DNA from: a bacterium
GTDB lineage: Bacteria > Planctomycetota > Planctomycetia > Kolteriales > Kolteriaceae
Assembly (NCBI GenBank): GCA_019753235.1
Contig: JAIELF010000011.1
Coordinates: 186,001 to 250,000 of the forward strand
DNA: 64,000 nucleotides
Direction of reading: 5' to 3'
The position numbers and the translations under genes were made by a program. Positions 45,876 to 54,097 of the stretch are shown in pieces (positions within the stretch are counted from its first letter, which is position 1; every line of letters begins with the position of its first letter). Under the pieces are notes generated by a model. It did not search any database. It was not told the DNA's origin and saw only the letters and a program-made list of their open reading frames with translations.

Positions 45876-46981
45876 CGATCACGTATCAACGGCATCACGA
45901 CGTAAGCGTAGTCATCACGCGTCCGAAAAACCGACGCCCGACGATTATCCGCGAGCTCTAACCGAATCTCTTCGCTGGGATCAAGCACTTTTAAAGCATC
46001 AATAAGAAGTTGTGGATCGTACGTGACGCCGATCGAATTGCCTGAATAACCCAAAGGCATTCGGACCTCGGATTGTCCGAGTTGCGACGCCCGACTTTCC
46101 AGGCGAAGCTCCCCCTCGGCAAACTCGAAATCGACGCCGCGTGACTCGTCGTTGGTGAGGATCCGCGATTGCCTGACGACGCCGTAAAAGGGTCCCACCG
46201 GCAGAGGTATCTGAAAGTTCACTTCTGGCGGAATGACGTCTTGGTACTTCGGAAATCGGCCTTCGACCAGACGGGTGTAGATCACTACCTTGCCGGTGCG
46301 AAAGAGAGCTTCGTTATCACGCAAGACAAAGGAAACCTCTTCTTCGGGATCGGCCAAAACCCGCGTTATCAAGTTCAAAGCCTTCGGCGGAAGAAGCCAA
46401 TTTCCCTCGGGTACTTCACCCGCCACTTCCACAGCCCCCGGCATGATCGCCAATCGTTTACTATCGGTGGCAATGAACTTGAAGCGACCCTCTTCAAATT
46501 CGACTAGGACCGAATGAAGCGCGTATCGCGAGTTTTCCGAAGCGCATGCAAACGACGTTCGGCGAATCATCCCGAGAAGAACACCGGCTTTGGTTCGGTG
46601 GGCCGGCTCTGACCCCATTTCGGGTACGTCTGGAAACTCTTGCGGATCCTCGGTCGCTAACTCGAAGCGACTCGATGCCGCTTCAATCAACACTCCGCCA
46701 TCACCTGCCCGAAGGTTAATGCGCTCATCGGGGAGTTCGCGCAGGATCGACATCGTTTCTCCGACCGGCAAGACAATACTACCGGCCTCGTCGACATCAA
46801 TTCCCGAAAGTAGGTAACGAATCCCGATCTCAAGATCGGTCGCGAGCAAGGTCGCTTGGTCGGGAGGAGAGAAGACGAGTTTGACGCTTCGAAGAATCGG
46901 GCGTGGGCTTCTCTGTGGAACAACTCCCGAGGCAACCTGAAAGGCGGAGAGCAATCCCTCCCGATGACAGGTTGCTTTCAT
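45872..46981 (-). CDS. dnaN: DNA polymerase III beta sliding clamp
   Basis: A 369-residue clamp with three repeated clamp domains: LLSAFQVASGVVPQRSPRPILRSVKL, then FACASENSRYALHSVLVEFEEGRFKFIATDSKRLAI, and the final segment through DDYAYVVMPL. It forms a dimeric ring on DNA and tethers Pol III. The start is ATG at 46981 after AGGAG. It overlaps DUF721 by 4 bp. Neighbouring dnaA lies upstream on the same strand. Confidence 0.97.
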   Translation of the reverse strand: MKATCHREGLLSAFQVASGVVPQRSPRPILRSVKLVFSPPDQATLLATDLEIGIRYLLSGIDVDEAGSIVLPVGETMSILRELPDERINLRAGDGGVLIEAASSRFELATEDPQEFPDVPEMGSEPAHRTKAGVLLGMIRRTSFACASENSRYALHSVLVEFEEGRFKFIATDSKRLAIMPGAVEVAGEVPEGNWLLPPKALNLITRVLADPEEEVSFVLRDNEALFRTGKVVIYTRLVEGRFPKYQDVIPPEVNFQIPLPVGPFYGVVRQSRILTNDESRGVDFEFAEGELRLESRASQLGQSEVRMPLGYSGNSIGVTYDPQLLIDALKVLDPSEEIRLELADNRRASVFRTRDDYAYVVMPLIRDR

Positions 46982-47165
46982 GCGTTTCTACAGCTCCTAT
47001 AGAATCTATCTATCTCATCTTCATCGTATTAAAACAGTCCACGCCGTCCTGTTACTTCCCGCTTTCTTCGTAAGCGCAACACAAAACAAATCATCATGTT
47101 AGGGCGACCACTTAAGACAAAGTCCCCGTGGAGATCAGGTTGGTGCTTCTGTCACCAAACGGTTG
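46982..47165. other. Partly AT-rich region upstream of dnaN
   Basis: The stretch at about 46995-47040 (CTATAGAATCTATCTATCTC and on) is notably AT-rich for this genome and lies between dnaA and dnaN. It could hold the dnaN promoter or an unwinding element. I found no TTATCCACA-like DnaA box in it on either strand. Confidence 0.35.
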
Positions 47166-47417
47166 TCAGGCGTCGCTAAAAGAACGTTTCCGAGCCGACC
47201 GATTGGCGGGACGTTCGGACGCAACAAGCCCCAACACTTTAGTAACACGGTCGTGAACGAATTCTCCCCAGCCGACACGCGCCGCAAAATGCGTCATCCA
47301 TGTCGCTGGGAAGACTTCTTTCCGATCGAATTTAACGTTGATCGACATACCAGCAAAGCGGTATGACTGCTGGAAACCAAGAACGGGCCTGGTCGCTGGG
47401 GTGAATAGTTTGTTCAT
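47166..47417 (-). CDS. Possible small protein following dnaA
   Basis: An 83-residue ORF whose ATG lies 6 bp after the dnaA stop. It has no recognisable domain: the N-terminus is KLFTPATRPVLGFQQSYRF and the C-terminus is basic (RPANRSARKRSF). No good ribosome site is seen. It may be translated by coupling to dnaA, or it may be a chance ORF in the dnaA-dnaN gap. Confidence 0.35.
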   Translation of the reverse strand: MNKLFTPATRPVLGFQQSYRFAGMSINVKFDRKEVFPATWMTHFAARVGWGEFVHDRVTKVLGLVASERPANRSARKRSFSDA

Positions 47418-47423
47418 GAGAGA

Positions 47424-48533
47424 TCAGCCGCGCAGTTGAGCTTGAACGTCGCGGACGGCTTGCGATAGGAAAGGCTCTTTTCGAATATCGTTGGCGACCT
47501 TTCGGCAAGCGTAGAGAACGGTGGTGTGATCGCGCCCACCAAAGTAGCCGCCGATTTGCGTCAGCGGGGCCCCGGTGAGCTCGCGCACAAGGTACATCGC
47601 CAATTGGCGGGCCTGAACCAGGGATTGTCGTCTGCTGGCGGATCGAACCCGCGCCAGTTCAACGTTGAAGTAATCGCAGACAACCTTTGTGACATCACTA
47701 ATTTTGAGCTGCGATGAGGCATGTTTTTGGAGGATTCCACGAACTTCTTCCAAAGGCACGACGCGAGAAGAGGTCTCTCCATGCAGGAGAAGCTCTTGAA
47801 AGACTCCTTGTAACTCGCGTGCATTGCGAACTTCTCGAACCAAAAGTGTTGATGCTTTTTGCGAAAGCCGGACGGCATGCCGGCGAGCTTCTTGAACAAT
47901 GAGGTCCCGAAGCAGGGCTTCTCTCGGGGGCTCGATCCGAATAACCAGACCGCTTTGAAATCGTTGCCGAAGTGGCAAGCCGAGATCGAGCATATCGGCA
48001 GGCGACTCTCGACTCGTCAGGATCAACTGCTTTCCGTTGGCGACGAAACGATTGAACGTGTGATAGAGCTCTTCCTTCGCGGGTTGACTCCGCTGCAGAA
48101 GATGGATGTCATCGATCATCAAGGCATCGAGCTTCCAGAGAGATTGTCGAAACTCGGGTGCTGTCTGATTCTCCCAAGCTTGCTCGCACTCGCTCATGAA
48201 CTCGCACGAGGGCAAAGAAACGACGTTCCACTGAGGATAAACTTCGTCCAAACGGGCTCGAATTGCCTGAAAAAGATGGGTTTTGCCCACCGAGGGGGGG
48301 CCAAAAAGGACGAGAGGATTGTACTGATTACCAGGTTCGGCAATGACCTTGTTGGCTGCTTCCAGGGCTAAGACGTTCTCTTGGCCCGCCACGAATGTTT
48401 CAAAACGCAGGTCAGGTGCCTGACAAGCCACGGTGAGTCCTTTCGATCGAAGCGAAACAGTCCGATAGTTTCGCCAGCGGTCGTACCAAGACAAGCGATC
48501 GTCAAACAGCGGAACGGAATCCCACCGATTCAC
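47424..48533 (-). CDS. dnaA: Replication initiator DnaA lacking domains I and II
   Basis: A 369-residue DnaA. LRFETFVAGQENVLALEAANKV begins domain III. Walker A is GPPSVGKTHLFQ (78 on), Walker B is ALMIDDIHLL, and domain IV has the DnaA-box-binding GGYFGGRDHTTVLYACRKV. Only about 40 residues precede domain III, versus more than 100 in typical DnaA. An in-frame TGA lies shortly upstream of the GTG at 48533, so it cannot start earlier. Replication initiation is expected to use this form. It heads the dnaA-dnaN-DUF721-gyrB block. Confidence 0.95.
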   Translation of the reverse strand: MNRWDSVPLFDDRLSWYDRWRNYRTVSLRSKGLTVACQAPDLRFETFVAGQENVLALEAANKVIAEPGNQYNPLVLFGPPSVGKTHLFQAIRARLDEVYPQWNVVSLPSCEFMSECEQAWENQTAPEFRQSLWKLDALMIDDIHLLQRSQPAKEELYHTFNRFVANGKQLILTSRESPADMLDLGLPLRQRFQSGLVIRIEPPREALLRDLIVQEARRHAVRLSQKASTLLVREVRNARELQGVFQELLLHGETSSRVVPLEEVRGILQKHASSQLKISDVTKVVCDYFNVELARVRSASRRQSLVQARQLAMYLVRELTGAPLTQIGGYFGGRDHTTVLYACRKVANDIRKEPFLSQAVRDVQAQLRG

Positions 48534-48855
48534 GAGTCGCCGCCGATACGAGCGACATCACAGCTCGTGTTCACGCCGAGCGCAGCAGACCGAACGATCC
48601 AGCGATCAAGGCCATCGAAGAGATTATGTTCGATCAACCGAACAGAATCCCGATTCGTTGCCGATGAACACTCCTATCCACGGGATCCGTCCATGCATCC
48701 ATGATCGACGGAACTTCCCTTCGGTCCAACTGCTCGCGGCTACTTGCACTGGGAGGAGCAACACGAGCATATCAAGACGAAATTCTAGCCACGATAATCG
48801 CCTAGGCCAGATGTTTCTCTCATCTCGAGCAACTTCTTTCGTCCGTGTGCGACGG
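48534..48855. other. Intergenic region upstream of dnaA
   Basis: About 320 bp between dnaA and the cysteine desulfurase gene, which lies upstream on the same strand. CTATCCACG at about 48674 matches seven of nine bases of a DnaA box. I found no cluster of boxes and no strong AT-rich element, so an origin here is unproven. No gene was found. Confidence 0.4.
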
Positions 48856-49995
48856 TTAGCTCGATGAATCGGCAGGATAAACAGACATCTTCGCGCGGAT
48901 TTTTTCAACCACGTGCTCGATCACATCGATCGCTTGGATGATGTCGTCGGCCGTGGTTTGGCGACTGACAGAGAATCGAATCGCGGACATTACTTGCTCG
49001 CGCGCCAAGCCCATCGCGACGAGTGTGGGTGAAGGTTCCATCGAGCCGCTGGCACACGCCGTGCCGGCCGAGGCGCGAACGCCGGCCAGATCAAGTCCCA
49101 TGAGGACTGCCTCTGCCTTTGCTCCTAAAAAAGAGACGTTGAGCGTGCCGGGCAATCGATGATCGCGGGATCCATGCACGACGATCTGCGGGACGCGAGC
49201 AGCGAGGGCTGACTCCAGAAAATCGCGTCTTTCCCTCATGATTTGTTGATTTTGCGCCAGGCTTATCGTCGCAAGCCGAACCGCTTCCCCCAGGCCCGCA
49301 ATCAGCGCGACCGGTTCTGATCCAGGTCGAATGCCTGCCTGCTGGCTGCCTCCGAGAAGAAGTGGATCGATGGAGGTTCCCTTGCGCACAAGGAGCGCGC
49401 CAATCCCGGGTGGGCCATGAATCTTGTGCCCTGAAAAGGAAAGGGTGTTGGCTTTGATCGCACGAAAAGAGATTGGCACTTTCCCCACCGCTTGAACACC
49501 ATCGACGTGCAGCGACTTCCAATCGGGGGAAGACGATGAAGTGATCAACTCTTGAATCGTGCCGGTCTCGCTGTTGGCCCATTGAATCACCCCGCGCGCG
49601 TCCGCGGAATCGATGTCCGATAAATCCACTAATCCTTCTTCATCCACAGTCAAGACTCGGACATCGTGACCAAAAGAAGCAAGTGACTCTGCCGGGAGAA
49701 GCGCGCTCGGGTGTTCGGTGGCCGAGACATAAACAACACTTGGATCGCGCCGCCAGGATAGGATTGCAAGGTTGTTGGCTTCGGTCGCGCCGCTTGTGAA
49801 AGTGATTTCATCGACATTGACGTCGAGCCCCTCCGCGATCTTTTCACATGCCTCTTCGACTCCTTGACGGGCCCATCGGCCGGAAGCATGTCGACTCGAT
49901 GGATTGCCCGCTTCAGAACCGAGATAGCGAAGCATCATCTCGCGCACGGCGGGATCGATCGCGGTGGTGGCATTGTTGTCGAGGTAGATACTCAT
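48856..49995 (-). CDS. Cysteine desulfurase (NifS/IscS family)
   Basis: About 379 residues, a fold-type I PLP enzyme that takes sulfur from L-cysteine for Fe-S clusters or other thio-cofactors. MSIYLDNNATTAIDPAVREMM is the family start. TSGATEANNLAI, SATEHPS, HVDGVQAVGKVP, SFSGHKIHGPPGIGALL (PLP Lys) and ASAGTACASG (sulfur-carrying Cys) are all present. The start is ATG at 49995; extensions to 50103 do not match the family. No iscU-type scaffold is adjacent. Confidence 0.95.
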   Translation of the reverse strand: MSIYLDNNATTAIDPAVREMMLRYLGSEAGNPSSRHASGRWARQGVEEACEKIAEGLDVNVDEITFTSGATEANNLAILSWRRDPSVVYVSATEHPSALLPAESLASFGHDVRVLTVDEEGLVDLSDIDSADARGVIQWANSETGTIQELITSSSSPDWKSLHVDGVQAVGKVPISFRAIKANTLSFSGHKIHGPPGIGALLVRKGTSIDPLLLGGSQQAGIRPGSEPVALIAGLGEAVRLATISLAQNQQIMRERRDFLESALAARVPQIVVHGSRDHRLPGTLNVSFLGAKAEAVLMGLDLAGVRASAGTACASGSMEPSPTLVAMGLAREQVMSAIRFSVSRQTTADDIIQAIDVIEHVVEKIRAKMSVYPADSSS

Positions 49996-50212
49996 CGCCG
50001 CCAATCTCTGAATCACCGGTGGATTTGCCGCTGAGCCTGATCGAAAGAGCGAGCCCAAAGGGTTCGATATCCATGTTACGCCCGTGCGAAACTTCTCTTG
50101 CAAGAAACACGCGATCGGCTATTCGGAGGCTTTAGAGACCCCGGGGGAAAGAGCGCGCTAAGCTTGCTCTTCCCTCGTCCGTAACGAACAACAACCCTGG
50201 GAGTGGATCGCG

Positions 50213-50920
50213 ATGCGAAGCCTGTCGCCATCCTGTCGATCATTCCCTAAATTATTTCCAAATAAGTATTTATATCTATCAATCGGGTTTGTCCTCGCTG
50301 CGAACCTGGCCGGATGTGCCGGGCGTGCCCGCATGGCGGACGATCCGTTCCGAAAGCCAGGTTTTGGATTGGGCGGGCGATCCAGCGGATCTTCTGCGGA
50401 TGATCCTCGCTATCGTACGGGCGATCGGGTCAAAGAGACCTTCGATCGAGCCAATGAGTCGGCCCGAGGGAAGGATGTTTCGAGCGATGTTTCGACCGAT
50501 CCCCTTTCCGATCGCTTGCAGGCGGCTCGCGATAAGGCTGAGGGTTCTCTTCGGTCGGCATCAGATTCCGCATCAGAACTGGCTCGCGAGAAGCTCGATC
50601 CTCTGATGGATTCGGCCCAGCGACAAATGGGCCAAGCTCAACAGAAGATCGAAGGGATGACCAAGAACTTCGGAGAAGGCTCCGAAACGTTCGAGCTCTA
50701 TGAACGGGTCCGAAAGCAGCTCGAAGTCTCGGGGGCGAAGAACTGGAAGTTCGAAAAGGATGAGGCGACAGGCGAATCGATCTTTCGTGTGGAACTCCCC
50801 CACCGCAATAACCCGACACTTTTTCGTGTCTTCGAAGCCAAGTCTCCCGATGAGCTGAAAGCCATGCTTGCCGTTTCCGAGCAGGTTCAGAGCTGGGTAG
50901 CGGGGGGCGGCGTCAAGTAG
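50213..50920 (+). CDS. Coiled-coil lipoprotein, function unknown
   Basis: A 235-residue protein. The N-terminus is basic, followed by LYLSIGFVLAANLAGC, a lipobox (LAGC) that should be lipidated. A Gly/Ser-rich linker follows, then a charged helical region (residues about 75-145, QRQMGQAQQKIEGMTKNFGEGSETFEL) and a small beta-rich end (FRVELPHRNNPTLFRVFEA). It is probably envelope-anchored. I do not recognise a family. ATG at 50213 is the start. Confidence 0.8.
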   Translation: MRSLSPSCRSFPKLFPNKYLYLSIGFVLAANLAGCAGRARMADDPFRKPGFGLGGRSSGSSADDPRYRTGDRVKETFDRANESARGKDVSSDVSTDPLSDRLQAARDKAEGSLRSASDSASELAREKLDPLMDSAQRQMGQAQQKIEGMTKNFGEGSETFELYERVRKQLEVSGAKNWKFEKDEATGESIFRVELPHRNNPTLFRVFEAKSPDELKAMLAVSEQVQSWVAGGGVK

Positions 50921-51195
50921 CCCAACCATCAGCCCTGCGACCTCCTTCAAATGTCATCCAACAACGAAACCGGTCTTCTAGGGATTGAGAAAAAACCAGT
51001 GTTTCTGGCCCATCATGCGCCATTTTGGGCAACCCATTTTGGAATTTCGTTAGGCAAAAAGCGCCCTTTCCGCATCAATCGGCGACAGAGGCGAATTGAT
51101 CGTTGGTTTTCGGTCCCAGAGACGCCCCGTTACTCGCTGCTGGGCTACGCTTTACGGAATGAGAGGGCGTCGGTTGTCTCCGGGAGTCGGGAGTC

Positions 51196-51708
51196 ATGGT
51201 ACACCCCGATCGAATCCGACCTTGCAAAAGTTCCCGGCAACGCGGAGCCTTTACCCTCATTGAATTGACCATTGTGGTTCTCATCCTCGGGATCATTGCG
51301 TCGATTGCCGTCTACCGAGGGGGCGACTTTTCTCAGAGTGCTCGGATCAAGGCGACCGCGGTCCACCTGCAACAAATTGCCCAAGCGGCGGATCGCTATT
51401 TTGCCGAGCATGGTCAATGGCCCGACGATAAAGGGCCCGGCGTTTTGCCCACGGCGCTAGTGGGAATGATGAGACGATCCGATTTTCGGAAAACACCGAT
51501 CGGCGGACTTTATGACTGGAACGGTTCTGGTGGGGTGATGCCTTTTATCGGTATCTCCATCGCTCCGTTTCCAGGTTACACCATCTCTGCAGCCGACCAG
51601 CAAGCTCTCGACGCATTCATGGATGATGGGGATCTTTCGAAGGGTTCCCTGCAACAGGTTGGGACGGTTTATGGCGTCGCCTTGCAGTACATCCAGGATC
51701 AAAACTAA
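51196..51708 (+). CDS. Type IV pilin-like / pseudopilin protein
   Basis: A 170-residue protein. RGAFTLIELTIVVLILGIIASIAVYR is a class III/IV prepilin leader and helix, with cleavage before Phe and Glu at +5. The rest is a small globular domain (HLQQIAQAADRYFAEHGQWPDDKGPG). It may work with the GspE/PilB ATPase, though they are far apart. The start is ATG at 51196. Next is a convergent tRNA gene. Confidence 0.9.
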   Translation: MVHPDRIRPCKSSRQRGAFTLIELTIVVLILGIIASIAVYRGGDFSQSARIKATAVHLQQIAQAADRYFAEHGQWPDDKGPGVLPTALVGMMRRSDFRKTPIGGLYDWNGSGGVMPFIGISIAPFPGYTISAADQQALDAFMDDGDLSKGSLQQVGTVYGVALQYIQDQN

Positions 51709-51742
51709 CCGCGATTTCGCTGAGAAATGTCAAGATTTAGAG

Positions 51743-51814
51743 TGAGGGCGGTGGGATTTGAACCCACGGCCAACGGATTAAAAGTCCGATGCTCTACCGC
51801 TGAGCTACGCCCTC
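51743..51814 (-). tRNA. tRNA-Lys (anticodon TTT)
   Basis: Read on the minus strand it folds as a cloverleaf. The acceptor GAGGGCG pairs with CGCCCTC. The D arm is GCTC-AGCGGTA-GAGC, the anticodon loop CTTTTAA carries TTT, and the T arm is GTGGG-TTCAAAT-CCCAC. Discriminator is A and CCA is not encoded. The first anticodon-stem pair appears to be a T-T mismatch. Length is 72 nt with the discriminator. Confidence 0.95.
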
Positions 51815-51942
51815 GTTCGGAAAACAAACGCGGTGCGATCCCTTTCCATCACCCGCCGTTCTACCGACCAGTAATCTACGGCGACAACGTTGGTCATCAA
51901 CCAAGCTTGTCCCATCCACTTGAGAAGGTCGCTTTTCGACTT

Positions 51943-53562
51943 CTAAGGTTCGTGCCGAAAAAGGCGCGTCTTTGGCCCGGTTTCGAAAAGGCTTTCCAAT
52001 CGAGTCGTCGGTTGGTCGACATCGTCCAAGCGCGTGAGAAGGTCCAGATCAATCTCCCAGAACCGATCGCGACCCTCCTCAATCAGACGATCCCAAACCG
52101 CGTGAAACGACTGCGTATCCGAGGCGGTTTGGTCATACAGGAGCAGATTCCCCCGAAGCAAATCCGAAATCCCCGCTTGATCCCCAAGGGGCTGAACGTT
52201 TTTTCCCTCAAGGGCCAAGTAATAGTTCATCGGCCATCGACAAAGAGTCAGGATCTGTCTCTTGTCGGCGAGATCAGCCGTCGATTCCCGCGCAACCTCC
52301 CGGTATCCCGCATGGGACCGATAGAGATCGTTCTGTTGGACAAAGCCCATCATTCGAGTCACAAATACAATACCTGAAATGACTAACATCAAATATACCG
52401 GTGCCATGATGCTCGGGAATCGGCGTTTTTCGATCTGCTGATCGGTCAGGGAGTCGGCTCTGTCCCAGGCTCCGCTGGCGAGGATCAGCAGGAGCGTTTC
52501 CGTCGGCAGCCAAAGCCGAGCATAAGGCGCGTAAATACCTGGTAGGAAAAGGAGTACAACAAATGATGCCAGCAGGGAAAAGTCTTGTTGTCGCATGACC
52601 GGTCGGCAACAGCCCATCAGTGCCAGGGGCAAGATGAGGAGCAGGCTGGCCAGGTTGCTGGATTCAGGAAGGAAGATCATCAGCGCGGCTGAAATTCCCG
52701 CGAGCAGCAAAAGCAGGTTGGGCCGAACCGAAGATCGCCGAAGAAGTGCCCAAGCACTCTCGGCCGCGGGGACCAGCCAAACCAGAGTTCCGCCGAAAAT
52801 CGCCCACGTCGACCAGCCAGATCTCGCCCCTTCCCACCAGCCGGGCAAGCCGCGAAAGTAACCACGCTGATGCTCAATCAGCGAGAGATACCCGTGTTCC
52901 ACGTGAAACGAGATAGCCCAGGGGAGATAGAACGAAAGCGCAATTCCGGAGATCCAGGCAAGACGACCGATCCGGACCACGGGGTCTCGGCTTCCCGGCA
53001 CACACGCCAAGCCCAGCCCCGCAGCGAGGAAGCCATGATACTTTGTGTTCCAAGCCAGCCCCACTACGATGCCGGCAACAATCAGCCGCCTCCATCCGCC
53101 CCGCTGTACCGCTGACCGCGTCAGGGCGAAGCCGACCAGGAAGAGAAGGGTGAAAAGCTCGTCGGTCAGCCCGACTCGGGAGAAAAGGACCTGAGCCGGG
53201 TCGAACGCGAGAAGCGTTGCCGCCATGAGTCCCGCCCGCTCGTGGAACCAATCCTTGGCTATCCAGTACCCCGCCGGCACCAGTAGGATCCCCGCGAGCG
53301 CAGAGACCAACGGCCCCGCCCAATCGATCGGAGTCCCCGCGATCGCATTGATGGTTCCAATCAAAATGGGAAAAAGGGGCGGGCTGAAGAATGCTTGGTT
53401 GAAGTGGAATTGTCCCGTCCAGGGCCAGAGCCCGCTCTGGGCATAAACGCCGGCATCGAAATGGCTGAGGCCGATGGCGTGGATCCGATCGAGTCGAACG
53501 GCGGCGCCAGCGATCGTCAGCAGCAGCACGAGTCCAGAGATAAGGAGGCTTCGTCGTGTCAT
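51943..53562 (-). CDS. ArnT/GT39-like membrane glycosyltransferase
   Basis: About 539 residues with roughly ten to twelve hydrophobic helices. The first periplasmic loop has IGLSHFDAGVYAQSGLWPW with an Asp at the GT-C catalytic position, and FFSPPLFPILIG follows. LFSRVGLTDELFTLLFLVGFAL in the second loop is also typical of PMT/ArnT relatives. It probably uses a polyprenyl-phosphate-linked sugar on the periplasmic side. The start is ATG at 53562, overlapping the stop of the CoA-binding gene by 4 bp; a longer frame to 53682 would run into that gene. The C-terminal region is soluble. Confidence 0.82.
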   Translation of the reverse strand: MTRRSLLISGLVLLLTIAGAAVRLDRIHAIGLSHFDAGVYAQSGLWPWTGQFHFNQAFFSPPLFPILIGTINAIAGTPIDWAGPLVSALAGILLVPAGYWIAKDWFHERAGLMAATLLAFDPAQVLFSRVGLTDELFTLLFLVGFALTRSAVQRGGWRRLIVAGIVVGLAWNTKYHGFLAAGLGLACVPGSRDPVVRIGRLAWISGIALSFYLPWAISFHVEHGYLSLIEHQRGYFRGLPGWWEGARSGWSTWAIFGGTLVWLVPAAESAWALLRRSSVRPNLLLLLAGISAALMIFLPESSNLASLLLILPLALMGCCRPVMRQQDFSLLASFVVLLFLPGIYAPYARLWLPTETLLLILASGAWDRADSLTDQQIEKRRFPSIMAPVYLMLVISGIVFVTRMMGFVQQNDLYRSHAGYREVARESTADLADKRQILTLCRWPMNYYLALEGKNVQPLGDQAGISDLLRGNLLLYDQTASDTQSFHAVWDRLIEEGRDRFWEIDLDLLTRLDDVDQPTTRLESLFETGPKTRLFRHEP

Positions 53563-53945
53563 TCGAGGAACTGGCTCGGCGAGTAGCCACAATCGATGAT
53601 GCTGCATCCGATGCGGACATCCACGGAATGTTCCCGCAGCTTTCGAATCAGCTCCGGGCTTTCCGTGCCGGGATTGAGCCAAACTTCTTTGGCCCCGGCC
53701 CGGATGATTGCCTCTGCTTCCTGCAGACCGACCGCGGGAGGAACGTAAAGACTGATCCGGTCAATGGGCCGGGGGACCGCGTCGAGGTTGGGATAGCAGC
53801 GGAGAGATTCGACCTCCGTTTCGCGGGGATGGACGGGGTAGACGTCGAAGCCGGCAAGCAGATGTGCCCGGACCGATTTGTTCGAGAAACGGGACCGCAG
53901 GGCGTTTGCCCCCAAAATCACCGCGGTTCGTCGATGGTTCGTCAT
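53559..53945 (-). CDS. CoA-binding (YccU-type) protein
   Basis: A 128-residue Rossmann-like protein of the CoA_binding family: TAVILGANALRSRFSNKSVRAHLLAGFDVYPVHPRETEV, LYVPPAVGLQEAEAIIRAGAKEVWLNPGTESPELIR and a C-terminal conserved Cys (GCSIIDCGY). Members bind CoA; their physiological role is unclear. It overlaps the ArnT-like gene by ATGA, so the two are coupled, though no functional link is obvious. It is divergent from asnB with about 150 bp between them. Confidence 0.88.
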   Translation of the reverse strand: MTNHRRTAVILGANALRSRFSNKSVRAHLLAGFDVYPVHPRETEVESLRCYPNLDAVPRPIDRISLYVPPAVGLQEAEAIIRAGAKEVWLNPGTESPELIRKLREHSVDVRIGCSIIDCGYSPSQFLE

Positions 53946-54097
53946 GGAATCGGTTCCTGTCAGAATTCGAGTCTTCGTACCTACGCATAATACTTTCCCC
54001 GAGTTCCACGTGGAACGGAAACGAACTCACGGGGGCAAGAGAGTCGTACAACGAAGTGTCGCTCGATTCTTCCTCGGTTTGGAGGGGGGAACCCTCT

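Noticed and set aside
53864..54097. Upstream extension of asnB
   Set aside because: Class II glutaminases need Cys directly after the initiator; TTG at 54098 followed by TGC and preceded by GGAGG satisfies this.
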